From the NCBI RefSeq assembly GCF_022458985.1, contig NC_061774.1:12948616-13012615 (forward strand): a stretch of 64,000 nucleotides of DNA, read 5' to 3'. This DNA is from Mugil cephalus. Its lineage: Eukaryota; Chordata; Actinopteri; Mugiliformes; Mugilidae. Position numbers and translations under genes: made by a program. Below, piece after piece: positions 51,701 to 62,239 of the stretch (positions within the stretch are counted from its first letter, which is position 1; each line of letters opens with the position of its first letter). The notes under the pieces were generated by a model that worked only from the letters and a program-made list of their open reading frames with translations, ran no database searches and was not told the DNA's origin.

Positions 51701-54567
51701 ATTACATAAAGATAATGCTGACTCGAGAACGACTCCCGGCTCAACGATCACAGAGCTTTATCCTCGCAGTGCTAATTCCATTCTGTGTTTTCCATTTCGC
51801 TAATTCCCACAGCTTGTACGTATTCCGTCCCCAGTAATTACGAGGAGAAAGGGGGGAAAAAAAAGCCCCAATTCGTCCCGGGCTGTAACTTCAGCCCGTA
51901 TCTGCTGAGCGTAGGGGGAAAGGAGCTCCAACATCAGAATATAAAAGAACAACACCGGCTCCTCACTTACAGAGGCACTCGACCTCATTAAAACCCAATT
52001 AGTGTTTCTTTGAGGCAAGGCCTCATCCTCCTCAACCCCCAACCCAACCCCAGGATCAAAGAACGTGTTCGTGAAAGATGACTCACTTTTTTTTTTTTTT
52101 AAACTTGCTTGAACTCATATTTTTTTCCCCCTTTTTAAAATCACTTGGCATCCAGTGGGAGGTGATATGGAGGTTGTGAATAGGAAACTGTTCTTGTTAT
52201 CGCCCGGATTAAATCTCTTTAGTGCAGCTGGTAGTGCATAACCCCGTGTTGGAAAACAGTCGAGGAGATAAGAACCAAATGATTTGGGATGAGAGCCAGC
52301 CCCACGATACAGGCCCTACTGTCCTCATTGGATCCAGTCTGCATGATCTCAGCTTTAAAACAGAATTAATGTATGAAAACCCTTTTCCAATTCATAGTTC
52401 ATGTAACTACAGTAAGGAAAGTATCCAGGCAAAGCATTTACCCCTTTTCATACTTGTCACTCTAGTTAACTAAAGTGAAACAAGTGGAACATAAAAAGAT
52501 TGTTAGTGCATTGTAGTGACAGCCCAGTTCTCCTGGGTGTCACTGCTCTGTATCTGAACAGGAAATACCGTCAACAACGCTGCCTAATGGTAAATTATCA
52601 AGAACGATGGTCATGTTCTGTGTTTCCTCACAGTAAACGTTTGGGGAGACATGTCCTTGCATCGTGTGGTATTTTACGATGCAAACGCAGGACGTGATAT
52701 CCTCCCATTGATTGGTGCCTCAGTGAAGTCGCCTCAAAGTTGAGATCACTGTTACTTGTTGCCACATCACTGTTAGCCGCCGCCTTTGTTAGCTCCCCTT
52801 TGTATGCGTTTGCAGGTGCAACTAAACAAGCCCACGATCAAACCAAACTCCATCAGCGTGGTCAGATGTAAAAAAAAAAAAATGCAACCCAAATGTCCGC
52901 TGTCACTTTAAAGCTTCTATCTGTGAATATTTAAAATATTTACAGCATCTTTTGCATTTGTGAATTTGCATTTTCTTTTTTTATTATTAAAGTATTATGT
53001 CCTTTTAGCATTGTTTTGTTATTTACTATTTCATCTTTTAGTGCAGTGAAGGATTGAGAATCTTGAAATGGTTAACCACTTTAGGTGTTTTGCATTTTGC
53101 CTCGTCAGAAATCATCCCAAGCTTGTAACATTAATTGTGTAGCGTGTTGATAGTGAGGTCCTGAGGGTAGAAGATGTTAACGTCTGTGCTGATTGAGATG
53201 CAGGTGATACAGCATCTTTCAACATCCTCATTTATTGAGCATGGCAGTCGTTCCTGCCTACAGGCCATTCTTTAAGCAGCTGGGTTTTCACGCAGGAGTC
53301 GTCGAGCTCCCTGAAACCCTGCGTGCTTCTGTGTGTATTTTTCAAGCCCTAATCATGTCAACAGCACTCTAAAAAAAATGAAATATTCACCAGTGTTTGT
53401 TTATTCTTCTACTTAAAGCCAATTATCATGCATGGACTACCCTTTTGAAACGTTGCGTTAGATGTTCTCATGAAAATTCGTTGTTGTGTGTGTTTTTTTC
53501 TCTGCAGAGTTTCCCATGCCAAAGACTGAGCTGGTGCAAAAGTTTCATGTGCTGTATCTCGGTGTGACGTCTGTGTCTCGTCCTATAGGTAAAACTAAAC
53601 GCAGACTGAAATCCGGTCTGTCATGAGCCATATCATGAATTAAAGTGTATGAATTACACTCTTCTGTGTTCGGTCCCCAGGCATGGACATAATAAACGGG
53701 GCCATAGAGAGCCTCCTGTCCTCCACAGGCAAAGAGGACTGGACCCCCGTCATACTGAGCATCGCTGACACCACTGTGGCGGTCATCAAAGAAAAGGCAG
53801 GGCCATTTCTGTCGCTATCCACACAACACATAAATTAAACATGCGTGCGCGCTTGTCGATTAAGAAAGAAAAGTCTGATAGAGATCTGATTCTCCCCTTT
53901 GATGGATGCGCAGGAGGAGGAAGAGGAGGTGCTGGTGGAGTGCCGCGTCCGTTTCCTGTCCTTCATGGGAGTGGGACGGGATGTGCACACGTTCGCCTTC
54001 GTCATGGACACCGGGAACCAGCACTTCCAGTGTCACGTGTTCTGGTGTGACCCTAACGCAGGCAGTGTGTCTGAGGCTGTGCAGGCAGCCTGTGTGGTAA
54101 GTAAAAGTGGCACAGTTTGGTTTTATGGGGTCATAATTACATTTCCCTCAGCTAAGTTGTTGATCTGTGATTTACATGTTTATATGACATGTTGAATGTG
54201 AAGGACTTTGTTGCAAATGCTCTTTGCTTTTAAGGTGCTATATAAATGAAATAAACGTAAACTTAATCGGCTGCAGCGAGCTTCATATTTACATTTTTGT
54301 TTTACATTATTTTCATTACCATGACCCTTAACCTGGAAGCTGGAAAGCCTCGATGCTTACTCACAGAACCTTGTCCCTTTCCCTCCTCAGCTCCGGTACC
54401 AGAAGTGTCTGGTAGCACGGCCGCCCTCCCAGCGCGCCGGCTCCTCCTCCTCGCCCTCGGCGGACTCGGTGACCCGGCGGGTGACCACCAGCGTGAAGCG
54501 CGGCGTCCAGTCTCTCATAGACACTCTGAAACCCAAGAAACAGCCGTCAGAAATGCCCCAGCAATGA
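23150..54567 (+). CDS. apbb2: apbb2, amyloid beta precursor protein-binding family B member 2 (FE65-like), complete
   Basis: FE65-family adaptor: the WW domain binds proline-rich partners; PTB2 binds the cytoplasmic NPTY tail of amyloid precursor proteins; PTB1 binds other partners. It works at membranes and in the nucleus. Coding exons: 23150-24389, 25067-25293, 25777-25935, 26319-26410, 26510-26570, 28878-29024, 29324-29451, 47550-47664, 51196-51271, 53508-53588, 53681-53796, 53914-54096, 54391-54567. They keep frame and give 933 residues; human APBB2 is about 758, the excess mostly Ser/Glu/Lys-rich N-terminus. The calls over APBB1 and APBB3 rest on [43 protein letters not shown] and the C-terminal SEMP. 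WW is near 420-450, PTB1 about 595-725, PTB2 about 752-880. One intron is GC-AG. nsun7 lies tail to tail, as in human. Confidence 0.96.
25067..25293 (+). CDS. apbb2: apbb2 exon 3 (WW domain)
   Basis: Encodes [20 protein letters not shown], then [10 protein letters not shown]: a WW domain near residues 420-450, with W425 as first Trp. The second signature Trp is Tyr446 (human TTQWERP). A Ser run and Gln/Lys-rich linker follow. Donor GTGAGA. Confidence 0.95.
25777..25935 (+). CDS. apbb2: apbb2 exon 4 (Ser/Pro linker)
   Basis: Fifty-three codons, phase 0 in and out: [20 protein letters not shown], then Pro/Ser low complexity. Little conserved, but splice sites and phase fit. Confidence 0.78.
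26319..26410 (+). CDS. apbb2: apbb2 exon 5
   Basis: Encodes [20 protein letters not shown]; human [20 protein letters not shown]. Acceptor CTTTTCAG. Confidence 0.96.
26510..26570 (+). CDS. apbb2: apbb2 exon 6
   Basis: Encodes [20 protein letters not shown]; human ends INSDPEAK at the same border. Phase 2 in, phase 0 out. Confidence 0.9.
26571..28877. other. apbb2 intron 6
   Basis: Single-copy AT-rich sequence with one inverted-repeat element (28329-28628). No exon recognised. Confidence 0.65.
28329..28628. mobile_element. Short inverted-repeat element (GATCAG/ATAATGTTATG type), copy 1
   Basis: Left end CGATCAGTCACAAAATTAAA and right end GGTGGTCATAATGTTATGCC are inverted relatives, shared with a fuller copy at 39973-40325. 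This arrangement is widespread in fish genomes. No coding capacity; degraded. Confidence 0.65.
28878..29024 (+). CDS. apbb2: apbb2 exon 7 (PTB1 start)
   Basis: Encodes [20 protein letters not shown] and [20 protein letters not shown], the first strand and helix of PTB1. Donor GTCAGT. Confidence 0.96.
29324..29451 (+). CDS. apbb2: apbb2 exon 8 (PTB1)
   Basis: Encodes [20 protein letters not shown], then [11 protein letters not shown]; human LSLVDPMDRSVLHSQPIVS. It precedes the 18-kb intron. Confidence 0.96.
30253..30325. repeat. (AAAG)n microsatellite
   Basis: Tetranucleotide run inside apbb2 intron 8. It creates a false Lys/Glu frame on the plus strand and a Phe/Leu frame on the minus strand. 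Confidence 0.95.
31617..31745. repeat. Fragment of widespread fish repeat (CCAATTCCGGTCCTCG type)
   Basis: The order CCGGTCCTCGGGGGCC, CTGCATGTTTTCGATG, CAGCACACCTGATTCAAATG is one I recognise as a common fish MITE terminus. The inverted partner end is not present. Confidence 0.6.
33562..33595. repeat. (TG)n microsatellite
   Basis: About 17 TG units in apbb2 intron 8. A second (TG)n run lies at about 33736-33771, followed by a (GGA)n run at about 33841-33864. Confidence 0.95.
35337..36463. mobile_element. TTAA-flanked inverted-repeat element (interrupted)
   Basis: TTAA (35337-35340) then CCTCCTGAGACC on the left; on the right GGCCTCAGGAGGT then TTAA (36460-36463). These are near-perfect terminal inverted repeats with a TTAA target duplication, the piggyBac signature. 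The interior is interrupted by a second TTAA element at 35642-36299, leaving about 450 bp of its own. No transposase. Confidence 0.8.
35642..36299. mobile_element. Second TTAA-flanked element nested in the first
   Basis: Flanked by TTAA at 35638-35641 and 36300-36303. The ends CCCCCCGGTGTCGACGG and (complement) CCCCCGGAGTTC share a C/G-rich terminus. 658 bp, no open frame for a transposase. By position it is younger than its host element. Confidence 0.75.
36513..36619 (-). repeat. tRNA-derived SINE-like fragment
   Basis: On the minus strand TGGCTCAGGTGG (36612-36601) fits a pol III A box, and AGTTTGATCCC (36578-36568) a degraded B box. TGTCCTTAGGCAAGACACTG follows, a block common in fish repeats. 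It has no tRNA fold or acceptor end, so it is a SINE-type relic, not a tRNA gene. Confidence 0.65.
36914..36938. repeat. (CA)n microsatellite
   Basis: Simple run in apbb2 intron 8. Another mixed CA-rich block lies at about 37029-37185 and a (TG)n run at about 37286-37318. Confidence 0.9.
38157..38710. mobile_element. hAT-like element, copy 3
   Basis: TAGGTCTTCAACAGGGG at the left and GGTAGGGGG with ATCTCTCCATAG near the right match the 1792-2354 copy end to end, in the same orientation. The right terminus has been replaced from about 38700 by GGTTGGGCCGAAC sequence, which resembles the repeat at 59747. Confidence 0.7.
39973..40325. mobile_element. Short inverted-repeat element (GATCAG/ATAATGTTATG type), copy 2
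   Basis: Left end TACACCGACCAGCCACAACA, then TTAAAACCACTG; the right end complement reads TACGCCGATCAGGCATAACA, then TTATGACCACCTG. These are inverted termini of more than 30 bases. 353 bp, non-coding; the minus-strand open frame inside is incidental. Confidence 0.8.
41429..42262. mobile_element. Fold-back element with ~220-bp inverted arms
   Basis: The left arm (41429-41653: CACTACGGTGG, GGGCCAAACGGACGGCAAC, AACAGCTTCAAGTACAGAAA, ATCATGAAACGCGCTGCAAA) returns inverted at 42049-42262 with scattered differences. The roughly 400-bp middle has a second palindrome (41860-41931). Nothing coding. Confidence 0.82.
45677..45711. repeat. (CA)n microsatellite
   Basis: About 17 CA units in apbb2 intron 8. 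Confidence 0.95.
47550..47664 (+). CDS. apbb2: apbb2 exon 9 (PTB1 end)
   Basis: Encodes [20 protein letters not shown], then [11 protein letters not shown], the last strand and C-terminal helix of PTB1. One-base start phase fits exon 8 across 18 kb. Confidence 0.97.
47665..51195. other. apbb2 intron 9
   Basis: Single-copy AT-rich sequence with a short (GT)n at 50399-50420 and a C/T-rich stretch before the exon 10 acceptor. No gene recognised. Confidence 0.65.
51196..51271 (+). CDS. apbb2: apbb2 exon 10 (inter-PTB linker)
   Basis: Encodes [20 protein letters not shown], then DVPLQ; human IMAERKNAKA...LDVPLQ. Acceptor GTGGTTAG, donor GTACGC. Confidence 0.93.
51272..53507. other. apbb2 intron 10
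   Basis: Single-copy sequence with short A and T runs. No gene, RNA or clear element recognised. Confidence 0.6.
53508..53588 (+). CDS. apbb2: apbb2 exon 11 (PTB2 start)
   Basis: Encodes [20 protein letters not shown]; human [20 protein letters not shown]. Donor GTAAAA. Confidence 0.96.
53681..53796 (+). CDS. apbb2: apbb2 exon 12 (PTB2, GC donor)
   Basis: Encodes [20 protein letters not shown], then AVIKEK. The frame needs to end after AAG at 53796, where the intron starts with GC, not GT. The next GT (in TTTCTGTCG) would shift the following exon out of frame. Confidence 0.92.
53914..54096 (+). CDS. apbb2: apbb2 exon 13 (PTB2)
   Basis: Encodes [20 protein letters not shown], then [19 protein letters not shown]: the core strands of PTB2, nearly identical to human. 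Confidence 0.97.
54391..54567 (+). CDS. apbb2: apbb2 exon 14 (stop codon)
   Basis: Encodes [17 protein letters not shown], a Ser run, [20 protein letters not shown], and ends SEMPQQ plus TGA (54565-54567). Human ends TEMP. Confidence 0.96.
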   Translation, partial: LRYQKCLVARPPSQRAGSSSSPSADSVTRRVTTSVKRGVQSLIDTLKPKKQPSEMPQQ

Positions 54568-56230
54568 CCGTCACCACCGAAACCACCGCACCACCCAAGC
54601 CTGGATGCCACTCACACTATCGCCACGACAACACTTAATCAGTGCCAGCCATGGTAACCGACGATGTACATACAACGTAACAAACATCACCCCAGATAAA
54701 GGAGAGAAGAGCGATCCTTAAATATGCCTGATGATGAAAAAAAAAAAATGATATAAAGAAAACTGGCCTGTTGAGGGAAGGGAAACGCTAGTGTCACTGG
54801 TTGAACTTTGAACCTTTGAACGCTGATTTATCAAAGCGGACCCCCTCCTGTGTGGGGATGTCTGTGCTCGATGGATTACACGATCACACACTCTGCAGAC
54901 AGGATTCAGGATTACCCAGAAGAAAAAAGATTTCTACTCACACACCGGCTACGGAGTCACTCATCGTTTTACTCATTTTTCTTTCCATTTCTCTTTCCCC
55001 GTCTGAACTCCTGGTCTGGATACAGGTACAGCAGCCTTCCAGGACAAAAAAATAAAAAAAATATATATATATAAAGAAAAATGCTGTTCTCTTGCTCTCG
55101 TGGGATTTTGACCGCTGAATGAGAAAAGCAAAGGATGAGACGGACAAGACCTCGTAGCAGCCTACACCTGCCCACCAAATGGCGTAAAAATGTTTCAGTC
55201 CCTTCGAGCGTGTGACAGACTTAAAAGAAAAACGAATAAAAATCAGAATGATGAATAAAGTGATTGTAATAATGAACTGTATGTAAATGATTGTATGTAG
55301 GGAAAGAGAGATTAGGGCACAAAACGTTTAGACATGAGGGAGAGCAGAGATGTTGTTCACAGAAGAGGGGTTTGACTTTGCATGTTTTCTTGATGGGGTA
55401 CGTTTTATGTTGATGGGGTCTCGATAAGAAGACTGGTGAAAAAAAATAGATGCTCTCAGCACAATTCATCTCCACTTGACCTTGACTGGATTTACACTGG
55501 GGCAAAAAAAAAAAAAAAAAAAAATCTGGCCTATTCCCCACACACTCCATGAAAAAGGGTTAAAAAATAATAATTAAAAACCGGAATATAATTATTTTTA
55601 ATTAAGAAAAAACGATGTTAAAGATTGTAATGTATCTTTAAAGCTTTAAATGAGTTAAAATTGTAATTTTTTCGTATGTGTTCTAGAAAAATTTAATTTA
55701 AAAGCTCAAGAATGTTTCATTGATTTTGTCAAACTTTATAAATCCCTCAGGAATCTTTGTGCAGATACCCAAGATTTATAGAAGCAAGAAACTCCAAATC
55801 CACAGGCGACGCACTCGTGACTAGATGAACAGCGGAGCACGATGTTTGCTTTGCAACACAGAAAAAAAGATCAAATCTGCCCCACACTAAGGATCATATT
55901 ATAGTTTCTCTCCTCAGTAAATCCAGCCAGTGTTCCCACTCACAAACAAAATATATCACCACAACTACGCACATATAGCAGTAAAGTAAAATAAAAAAAA
56001 AAGTCTGCTGTCACTGCTGTCGAAGGTTGATACAGTGCTCCTACGGCCCAGGGCCACCACCTGCACTCGACATGAACTCTGTGAACGCAGTCTGGTCTAT
56101 AAATGACAAACACACATAACAACAATCAAGAGATATGCTATAAATCATTTCATTTCTGTTCTTCACCCGTCTCTACACCGTGTAAATGTAATCTGTTGTG
56201 ACAATAAATGCATTACCAAAAGGAAAAAAA
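54568..56230 (+). other. apbb2: apbb2 3' untranslated region
   Basis: AT-rich, no open frame of note. AATAAA occurs at 55235, 55254 and 56203, so short (about 0.7 kb) and long (about 1.65 kb) forms are possible. Confidence 0.6.
56203..56208 (+). terminator. apbb2: apbb2 distal polyadenylation signal
   Basis: AATAAA followed 14 bases later by a genomic A-run (56222-56238). Proximal alternatives are at 55235-55240 and 55254-55259. Confidence 0.55.
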
Positions 56231-56436
56231 AAAAAAAATGAGCAGCCTCTTGAATATGTCCTTTCATTTTTCAGGTCAGTGGAACCCCGTATAATAGCTA
56301 TTCATCATGTTGTAACATTGAAATGACATTGGTCCAGCCCTATAAATATATGCAGTTTGATTAGATTCTGATGCTGGCGAGGCTGTTCTTTATGGCACAC
56401 AAAACATAATCATGAGTAATAATGGTTCTAGAAGCA

Positions 56437-56442
56437 TTTAAT
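56437..56442 (-). terminator. nsun7: nsun7 polyadenylation signal (ATTAAA variant)
   Basis: ATTAAA on the minus strand about 117 bases past the nsun7 stop codon. It is the only candidate seen before the apbb2 3' end. Confidence 0.45.
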
Positions 56443-56558
56443 GTAAAATGTACAATGTAATTTGGCAGTTCAATAAGATCGTACACATTTATGATATTAG
56501 ATTTGCTGCCACTAACTTTGATTAAATATTTTTTGACACCAAACTCCCTCAGTTAGTG

Positions 56559-57019
56559 TTAGTGTGTGTGAGAAGAGAACGGGTGTGGTTTATCCAGAGC
56601 ATCCTTGGAGAGGCCGCCGCTGGAGCGGGAGAGGGAGAGGGAGAGGGAGGCCATGTTGTCCGGCGTTTTCCACTTGTTGTAGTTGAGGCCGGGGCTGAAT
56701 CTTCTCTGGCTGTGATGGGGAGGGAAAAAGGTGGGGAAGTGAACGGGGGGCAGGACGAGCAGCACGGGCTTCAGCACCTCCTGAGGAGCTCTGCGGGGGC
56801 GGACGGCTGGAGCCACGGGGCTGGCAGGCAGAGCGGCGGGATGCGGGGACGCGGCGACGGGAGTCGTGTCGAACTCAGGGGTGAGGCTTTCGGGAGGTGC
56901 GCTACTTGCTTGTTTGGAGGCGGAGGGGGAGGAGGAGCTGGCGCATTCTCGTTTGGAGTAAGAGAAAGAGCTTGACACGGAGGTCCTTAGGGTTTGCAGG
57001 CTCAGTGCTTTTTGTCTTC
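56559..57019 (-). CDS. nsun7: nsun7 last exon (stop codon)
   Basis: Acceptor GTCCTTCAG. Encodes RQKALSLQTLRTSVSSSFSY, a Ser/Pro/Ala-rich linker, then APQEVLKPVLLVLPPVHFP (human MVALKPIKIVLPPVFMP), FSPGLNYNKWKTP and a short Ser-rich end; TAA at 56561-56559. Confidence 0.9.
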
Positions 57020-60000
57020 CTGAAGGACGCAAACAGACCGTAGTTTTGAACTAAAGTTAGATTGTACAAGACATTAAATGTTGAACTATTTCTAATCAAT
57101 CTAAACTTTAAGTCTTGTTGATCAAGCTACTGTCAGCAACTTAGTACACAAACAAGAAATAGGAATAAAGTCCAATATTTTATGTATTTAACAAAGAAGG
57201 TCTTTGTTATGAGAGTGGCATCAATATTTATCTAATTCTGGGGTAATCAGCTGTACTGTGCACCATACAACTACACTTATGACGTACAGTAGGAGTGTAA
57301 GGATCACACCGACCTTGCGATGACTGGCGCACGTTTGTAAATTCCCGGTGTCCACACAGAATAACACTGTTACTGCCCTTGGTCTGGTGGTCTGCTCTGG
57401 TCTTAGACGGAATACTGGCGGGCAGGTGGGACGGGGAGGGGTGAGAACGGGATGCTTTCTTCGTCCTGTTGGGATGTCCGTTGTGCTCTTTTCTGGTTGG
57501 CGGGCTGGAGCCGATCTTGTCCAGTAAGCCTCTGGCATTTGCTCTGGCAATTACATCCTGAGCTCCCTCCAACGGCTCAGGCTGCAGCGAGGAGATTCAG
57601 ATTTGATTTTATTGTCATGACCAGATCTATAGGTGGTAAACATCCAAAGACTCTGGAGTCAAATGTGCGAAATGTTCACAGAGAAATGTATGATGATACA
57701 GTTCTGATACGCAAGTCCTAGAAGATACCAGAGGAGGAGAGAGGAGAGGAGAGGAGAGGAGAGGAGAGGAGAGGAGAGGAGAGGAGAGGAGAGGAGAGGA
57801 GAGAGGAGAGGAGAGGAGAGGAGAGGAGAGGAGAGGAGAGGAGAGGAGAAAGCCACCATGTCCTTGCTGCTGGCTACAGGGTCACCTGCTGCCTCAGCAG
57901 CAGCCCACCGCTCTCCTCGATGCCTGAATTATTCACAAGCGCAGCGTACAGGGACATGCAGCCATGCGAGATTTTGTGTGCATTTTGTTTTTGAGGTGCC
58001 TTCATGTACTTAATGCTGCTGTCACTGCAGCTTGTCTGTACTCTTTCGCATACGTGAAATAGCCAGGTACACATTTGTACATTCCGCACATGCGTGTACC
58101 CGTGTGGGCCGCTTCACTCAGGTAAACACGTCGTAGAAGCACCTCTGTAACGGAGTCTTTAGTAGACGTCCCGAACATCATTGATGTTAACTCATACAGA
58201 CAGGGGGCGCTGAATTATTCAGCGGACACTCGCTTTCTTCCACCTCACCCCTGTACATCTCACTTCCCCTCCATCTCCACTAACCAGCTATGCCGCACTT
58301 TATAAATCTCTCATTTCCATCTACACACCAAACTTAGCCGCCGCGGCATTTTCCTGGAGCTGGACCCATTCTTTTTCAGAAACCATTACATCCAATGGAG
58401 CTTGACACCTAAACCCAAATTTATGAAACTCGCCTTCAGCAAAGCACAAAACAAAGCCAAAGTGAAAAATGTAGGGCCCTGAGTCTCCTATTAATATTGT
58501 CCGAATTCACCCTTCAACACTACTGGTCTTTTGGACAAACGTCCATCTGAGATGTGCTCTGCTTCCTCTACGAATTAGGTCAGAAACACATCACTTGAAA
58601 GTCTTTATTGTGCCCAGCTGCTCTCGTGTGAAAGGCTCATAAAGAACTTTATTTGGCAGCAATATGACAGCCGATATAAGCCAGACAACATTCAAACACT
58701 TATATAATTGCAATTTTTATGGCTCTTTTCAGAGTGCCACAATAACTTTTGATTAGCTGAGTTTATTGGAGGTGGGGAGAAAAAAATCCTGTTTGAGGCG
58801 CCATTACAGGAGTTTGATTATCTTTTCATTCCTGTCTGTGGAGGGATAAAACGTGATAGATGGCCAGGGAGGAACAGACACTACAGTGTGAGAGAGCTCC
58901 GTCACACCCGGTGGGGGTAAAACGGCTTAATAACTGCATATTGGCATCAAAAGCATAACAGCAGATCTCATGATGTGAGCGAGTACAGTTCGTCATAAAC
59001 ATAGATGCGTTGTGGATTATGAGAATGCAGAGAAAGCAATCATAAAGATTTAATGAGACTCATTGTTGCACCTTTACCACCGCTATAAATCCTCTGTAAC
59101 CTTCTTCATCTATAGCTAGTTAATAACCAACCACTGTGTCTCTCATCAACCACCCACAAACATAAAGGAAGGAGAGGAGGATGGGCAAAAAGAGAATGAT
59201 GGAAGTGGATTGGACAGTGGAAAAAGACTCAGGGAAAAGCAATGAAAGCCTAGACTAGAAAGACTTAGAAAAGAGTCAGAGACAAAGTGCATCTCAATTA
59301 CCATTGTTCATTAATCAGTCAGAAAATCATTAAAAAGTTCCTTTTTACATCGGCAATATTAAAGTTGCACAGCAACCTCAAAACTCATAAAAAAAACAAC
59401 TTAACAGTGACTAATTCTAACAAACAATTCATAAACACTCTCCTAGACGGATTCACACTGTGTGTTTTATTCTCCCACTGGGTAATGAAATCCAAAACCA
59501 AACCTTAGTTTTAAGGCTATGCTTACAAACTGACTACAGCTTCCTCTCATATCATACGGACTGTTTCTGTTTCTAAAACTGAGTCACTATTCCCCTGAAG
59601 CCCTTATTAGACTCGGACATGCCCCCTGTGACCCAGCCTTAGAAAGTATAAAAATGGATGCAGAACTGCTCCTCAAAAATGAAGCCAAAGCAAGCAGAGT
59701 TCCCCCTGGTGACTGGCTGCAGTATAGGACATAAGTCCACATATTAGTGGATGGGACTTGGGCCGAACTAAAACACTAAAATTTATGTAATTAATAAAAT
59801 TATGTTAGGTAGGTAATATAATGTTGATGCATTATAACAGGTACAGAGTATAAGGTTGGAGGTAGAGCACAGCGTACATTTCCACATTAAGTGAACATCA
59901 AACATCAAATGAAAATGTGAGTGAGTGGTCAGGTCATTGAGACCAAAGCGCCGCATGGGTCTGTGATCCACTCACGGACTGTGCTAATCAGACTCTGGCT

Positions 60001-62162
60001 CCAAACTTGTTGTACCTCCGGGAAAATAGCGTCAGTTTGGCCAGTGCCTTGAAGTGGCAACACATTGTCTGTCCATATTTATACAGCCTATGGACCCAGC
60101 ACTCTTATTTCTTCCCGCGGCAGCTTGACCTCCTTCCTCTATCAGTCTGTCACAGACTGTGATGTTCATTTTCACCTGATCTTAACTTCCGTGGCTTGTT
60201 AAGTATCTTTCCCCCCTCTGGCAAACAAAGTAATAATTCAAAGGTTTGTGCTTCAGTTTCCAAGTGGTTGCTTGTTTTTGGCAGACAAACCTCCATCTTC
60301 ATTCTCACACTTATAGGGTTCCACAATTAAACGCATTTCATGATGACTCTGTTGTGTTCTGTGTGTATCCGAGAGAGAAACATCCGTGCAATGGTGTTTC
60401 CAGACTCATGGGAGGAAGGACCAGAATTTCTCAGCAGATATAAATAAAGGATCAGCCAGTGTTTCACCTCAGTGTGTTCTATCTGCGAGTGTGCAAGAAA
60501 CCATCACAAATTCTTTCTACAGTGCACAGCACTTTGAGGGCCGCACAGATAGTCAGGCAACCTCACAACAGTGAGCCCATCGTATTGATAAAGCTCCTGG
60601 TCAGGTCCAGGGCTAGTGACATTTCTGAGAACAGAAAACCTTCGCCAGGGCCACTTGCTAAATTACCTAAAGCTGACCTACTTACCTGTTTGACTAAATA
60701 CAAAAGCAACAGACTGGAGGTTTAGCTTTTTCAAGGAGCCTAGCAACAAGAGGTAAAGTGTAGACTGCATCACATAGAAAAGGTGTTGACTTTGCACTTC
60801 AAGAGGAAAACAATACATGTGCACTTCAGCTAGAGTTCCACATCAATCTTCTGCTGTCACAACTATACTTAACAAAATATTTAAAATAAAGTGACTATTG
60901 TTTATGTATAAATTCCCCGGCCTCTGTCTTTCTAATAAGATCTCTGCTTAAGCAGCTTACTTCTCTGTCAAGAACAGCCAGAAAGCAGCCATTGTTGATC
61001 TCCGAAGGCTCCAGCATAAAGAAGGAGTCTGTTTCATCTGCGGCCACTGCATGGTTGGATGAACTGAAAGGGGAAACACGTGGCCTGGAGGGAAACACAT
61101 ACATACATAAACAGCAAAATGTAATTATATATAAATATTACTTTTTAAAATACTATTACATGCTTTATACACATTACCATCTTAAGCAAATGGTGGTTGA
61201 TGCAGCTGATGATTAGAGTAGATTGGCTAAACATTTATTTATTTTTTTTTGCCTAACTTCTAAAACACACCACATGTCTCGTTAAAGAACGTGAAGGCAC
61301 TCGTTGGAATACATTAGGTGTAAGAGAAAGGTAAACTTTAACAGGACTAAAATGTTTAACCACACACACACAAAAATTGAAAAAAAAATAGTAAGTCAAG
61401 ACCTTTTTTTCTACGGCCTTTACAGCCCTTACAGACATAAAATGGTGCCTTTGATTATATTTTCATAGAATCTCCTGTCTGAAATGCGCAGAAGCTTGTC
61501 TGAAAGGAGACACGCAAACAACTCAGAAAACTGACAGACAGCAAGAGGATCAGACAAAAAAGGCACTAACAAAGGCAGAAAATACGCTAGGGCACAGAGA
61601 CTGAGGCTAACCTGAAGTTTGCTTTTTTCGGTTCGCCCTTCTGGTCTGAGCGGGCTTTGGCTCGCTCCAGGGCTGAGCTCACGACATTCACATTTTCCTC
61701 CGGGTACGATGAACAGGTAGAGTACACAACTGCCAAAACCTTGGGGACTAAGACATAAAAACGCACATTCAGTTGAAAAATGTTTCATCTCTTTTTATGA
61801 CAGTTACATTTGATTATTCAAGCTGAGCCATCCTCGTCATCAAGCGCAGCCTTTGAAGAAACGGGGTCTTGAATATTAATTTCTTCGTACTGTTTATGAA
61901 TGTAAATTGCTCATTTTCTTTCCCTGCCGCCGGCTTGTGGATTTGTGAGGCTGTTGGCAGTTTGACTTCTGCCTTCGCTGGAGCTTTGATTTCTTTCTTG
62001 CTCACTAATTACAGCCAGACAGAAACAATTAACCGCTGATAACAAATAAAACCTGCTCAGACCTGGCACGAGATCAAAACAAATGTGAAATATCAGTTGT
62101 AGGAAAAAACGACTACGGCATGAGGCAAACAAACCAAGGTTTCCTGAGGTGGGCCTGTCGAG

Positions 62163-62239
<77 letters not shown>

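Larger units (their letters stand above)
57582..60960. other. nsun7 intron
   Basis: Holds a GGAGA-type minisatellite (57731-57849), an AT-rich single-copy stretch at about 58200-59200, and a probable fish repeat at about 59580-60100. No gene recognised. Confidence 0.65.
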
